The position numbers were made by a program, and so were the translations under genes. This document shows positions 61,201-64,000 of a DNA stretch of 64,000 nucleotides, in pieces. The stretch is taken from the NCBI GenBank assembly GCA_934045905.1, contig OW203769.1, positions 27,330,817 to 27,394,816 of the forward strand, given 5' to 3'. Below the pieces are notes generated by a model. That model was not told where the DNA came from, made no database searches, and was given only the letters and a program-made list of their open reading frames with translations. This DNA comes from Leuctra nigra (lineage: Eukaryota; Arthropoda; Insecta; Plecoptera; Leuctridae). Position 1 is the first letter of the stretch. The number at the start of each line of letters is the position of its first letter.

Positions 61201-62280
61201 AGTTTAAGTTGTACAAAGTGCACTAAGTCAAAACCAAAACGCCTGAGTTTATTTTACTTGAGCATAAAAGGTTCCACGGCTTGGCGTTTTCATGCGTACC
61301 TACAGCGCATCCAAGTAGGTATACATTTAATCTCGAAAACGGCTGATAAATATGCACGTAAAAGGAAAGCAATATTTGATGCGATTCAACGTCATTTTAG
61401 TTTTCAAAAGTCTACACTGAATGCATCTAAACCCGATGGTATGAACTATTTGAATTTAAATATGTAACTTTTGACAACATTATACCGTATCCCAGGCCAG
61501 GACCCTTTTCTGTGGATTCTCTTCCTCCTGTCTCGTGATGTAGCATACACAGCATTGGGATCAGTGACGCAGGGGATAAAGAGATCTCTGATATTTTACT
61601 CAAAAACAAACAGACTTTTATCCGTACGCTGCTATTTTTAATATCAAACACTACATTGGTGGCAGGCAGAGGTATTATAATCCAATATGGTGGCTCGTGT
61701 TTACCTACCCTAACTACGTCATGTTTATTCAATTTTCGTGATTTAAAAACCGATTGTTTTCTTTGCTCAGATATAAATTTCACAGCTCACCCTGTTATTT
61801 GGTGAAGTGCAAAATAAGTCGTGTGATTAAGATGTACAGATTCATGCATTTGTAATACATGCTAAGTTATGGTTGGGGTCTTATGAAGTAAAATACATGA
61901 AACACTTTTGACCACTCCTCGATCGTCACGCTTACGGTGGAAGAATTATCAACTAATATTTCACATTACCTATTGCTGAAAATGCAGAAAAGCATAGAAA
62001 GCAGAAAAAGACCATAGAATACATAGATTCATAAAGGCACATAGAAAGTACACGCAGAGACATGTTATTGAAGAAGTAGAGCATGTGGGAGAAGTAGTTG
62101 AGAAGAGGAAGAAGACACGAAGAAGCAGTTGAAGAAGATGTTAGTGTGGTGGTTGACATACCCCGCCCCCTCTGCTGCCCTTGCCCCTGCCCCGCCGACT
62201 CTCGCCTCTGACGTAGCTGCCGTCAGAGCTCGTGACGTAGTGGTGCTGTGAACGAACCGACAACACAGGGCTTAGGAGGC
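61201..62280. other. Non-coding DNA, no gene seen
   Basis: A 125-codon open stretch starting at 61090 runs out of the MITE and has no recognisable domain. Confidence 0.35.
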
Positions 62281-62281
62281 G

Positions 62282-62325
62282 AGCAAACAAACAAACAGAC
62301 AAACAGACACACAAACAAACATACG
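62282..62325. repeat. (CAAA/CAGA)n microsatellite
   Basis: Imperfect four-base repeat of ACAAACAAACAGACAAACAG type. Confidence 0.75.
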
Positions 62326-62844
62326 TACAACTAGCGGCAGTGCATACAACCATTTTACTTTCAGACTTTAATTCCTTTAATTTATTTGAATTTTCTTGTA
62401 CTCTGGCCTGGCGCTACCACAAGAAGAGGAATGGTTTAATTTGGTTTAAATGTAATATCCGATCCTGAAGATGTGAGTCTTCATTAACAGATTACATGGA
62501 AATAATCCCCTTATATTGTGGTACCATGGAGTGGTATTACGGTGGCAAAATTTTAAACTAAGTCAAACTCAGAACGTTCCAATATTTGAACTTTTTTCTC
62601 CACAACCCCCTCAAGTTTAGAACTGTGTGCAGGCTTAAACTTATTAATTTTTGCCACAAAAGAAATATCAAAGAACGTATTCATGTCCAAAACATGACTC
62701 TTGAAGCACTCACTGCCTTCTATATTATATTCAAATAACTTTGTCTTTCATTCGCCTTCCAATGAAACTACATCTCAAAAACAAACTCATACTGAAAGCA
62801 ATCTAACTACGAAACACACATAACTACAAAAGCAAGCAAATGTT

Positions 62845-63065
62845 AATTGACAGTTTGCGCATGCGTAGGAATTTGCGGGAGATTCCGGTATTAAACTAGG
62901 CATGTCAAGTAAATTTGTTGTCACATGTTGAGAAACTTTTACCATCAAGTTTCAAATCGTTCCAATCTTGCTCAAAATATTCCATTTCGTATTATTCAGT
63001 TCATGTAAATTTCACATTCGAAATTCGCACGCAGCTCTCTCATTGGCTCGTTTTCCCGCCAAGCA
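62845..63065. promoter_or_regulatory. Promoter-like cluster: NRF-1, CCAAT and E2F-type sites
   Basis: TTTGCGCATGCGTAGG at about 62855 matches the NRF-1 core except for one base. CTCATTGGCTCG near 63040 is an inverted CCAAT box. TTTTCCCGCC near 63051 is a good E2F-type site. Such a set marks housekeeping promoters. On the - strand the CCAAT is in the usual orientation and transcription would run left, towards Tet. No transcript is proven. Confidence 0.3.
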
Positions 63066-64000
63066 TCTCATTCCCCAAGTTCCATCTCTCACCACAAGCG
63101 GCGCTCTACTCCGATCACTTTCCGAAACACGCCGTACAGTCCGCGCTCTGGCGGAATACTACACAACCAAATCTACCACTCTTTCGCGCTCGAAGACGAA
63201 AACGATGTCAACAACACCTGAAAACAATGTAATACGCCTCTTTTCAAAATGAAAAAAAACATGAGGAAAAAACGTCGAGATGTATCAAGTTCGTTGTAAA
63301 ATATCCTGTCATTTGATATGCGTCTAATGACCGTTGTTTAACCCAGACGACAGCGAAACCTTACGAAGTCTGGAAACATAATCTGCTATTTGGCAACGTG
63401 CGTGCATTGATGCCAGTGTGTGTGTGTAAAATCGATTTTTTTCACCGACGCATACGAAGGGTTTGAAAATTGAATTACGTGTCGACCAATGAGCGGACAG
63501 ATGACGGTTTTCGTAATTTCGAACGTGCGTTCTGGAGTGGAATTGGAACGATAATTCAAAATGATATTATGATGAGGAGATCCAATTTGTTTGTTATTGA
63601 CGTTTCGTCGTTTGTTGCTTCGTGGTTTCAAAGCTGAGACAAACTTTTGATGTTCATTTTTTTATTGCTCCGTCTTGTATAAAATATTACGTTCATTCAA
63701 TTCGATTAAAAAACCGATTTTGGAAGTATATTAAAGATAACTTTGATAGAATCTATCTAGATAAAAATGAAATTTCCCAACACAATTTTCACCATTTAAA
63801 AGCTTTTACAGTTTACAGAAACTAAAAATAAAAGTCAAAAAGATTCCAATTTTCGACGATAAGAAACGTAAAAAATAGTGATGATAATTTGAAAAATGAA
63901 GAATGTGCAGTATAGAGCGAATGGCAAAGAACGTCGTTCGGTTCTAATAATAATATTATTTAATTGATAATCTTTTCCCAAATGTTAATGTAAGGTCTAT
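63066..64000. other. Right end of window, no gene seen
   Basis: Contains a further CCAAT box near 63484 and AT-rich sequence. No exon was recognised. Confidence 0.35.

Noticed and set aside
61090..61467. A 125-codon gene
   Set aside because: It starts inside a MITE copy, has no domain, and has no splice or promoter support.

Overview
The window is animal nuclear DNA, most likely from an insect. A hemipteran is plausible, but the sequence does not prove the order. The evidence is intron-rich genes with GT/AG splice sites, an AT-rich background, insect-like protein sequences, a TET dioxygenase, and many short non-autonomous transposons, SINEs, LINEs and minisatellites.

Only two host genes can be supported, and they converge. 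On the + strand, 4898-10174 carries the last seven coding exons (348 codons) of CDP-diacylglycerol synthase (CdsA); its first exons lie left of the window or were not recognised. On the - strand, 45987 down to 16635 carries 18 coding exons of a TET methylcytosine dioxygenase (Tet). All splice phases agree and give one continuous frame of 1,789 codons plus stop. The zinc-binding Cys-rich region and both halves of the split dioxygenase fold are present. No CXXC zinc finger and no certain start codon were found. A non-coding first exon is suggested near 55.7-56.0 kb (- strand), and a promoter-like site cluster sits near 62.8-63.1 kb.

The rest is repeat-rich. Layout: 1-2 kb, a ~270-bp tandem array whose units carry CRE/ETS/YY1-like motifs; 2.4-4.1 kb, a foldback element and a hAT-like element; 4.9-10.2 kb, CdsA with a 5S-rRNA-derived SINE, a tRNA-like SINE and MITEs in its introns; 10.2-16.6 kb, the convergent intergenic region with three hAT-type elements and a SINE split by a palindrome; 16.6-46 kb, Tet, whose introns hold a 42-bp and a 51-bp minisatellite, more MITEs, long G/C homopolymers and a young RTE-type LINE (13-bp target duplication, open frame, same sense as Tet); 46.3-47.9 kb, a second 5'-truncated LINE on the + strand; 48-64 kb, a hAT-like element with perfect 8-bp duplications, SINEs, MITEs, an 80-bp and a 21-bp minisatellite.

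Six non-autonomous elements have matching or near-matching 8-bp flanking duplications, the hallmark of hAT transposition. The two host genes act in separate processes (phospholipid precursor synthesis; oxidation of 5-methylcytosine or N6-methyladenine), and nothing here links them functionally.
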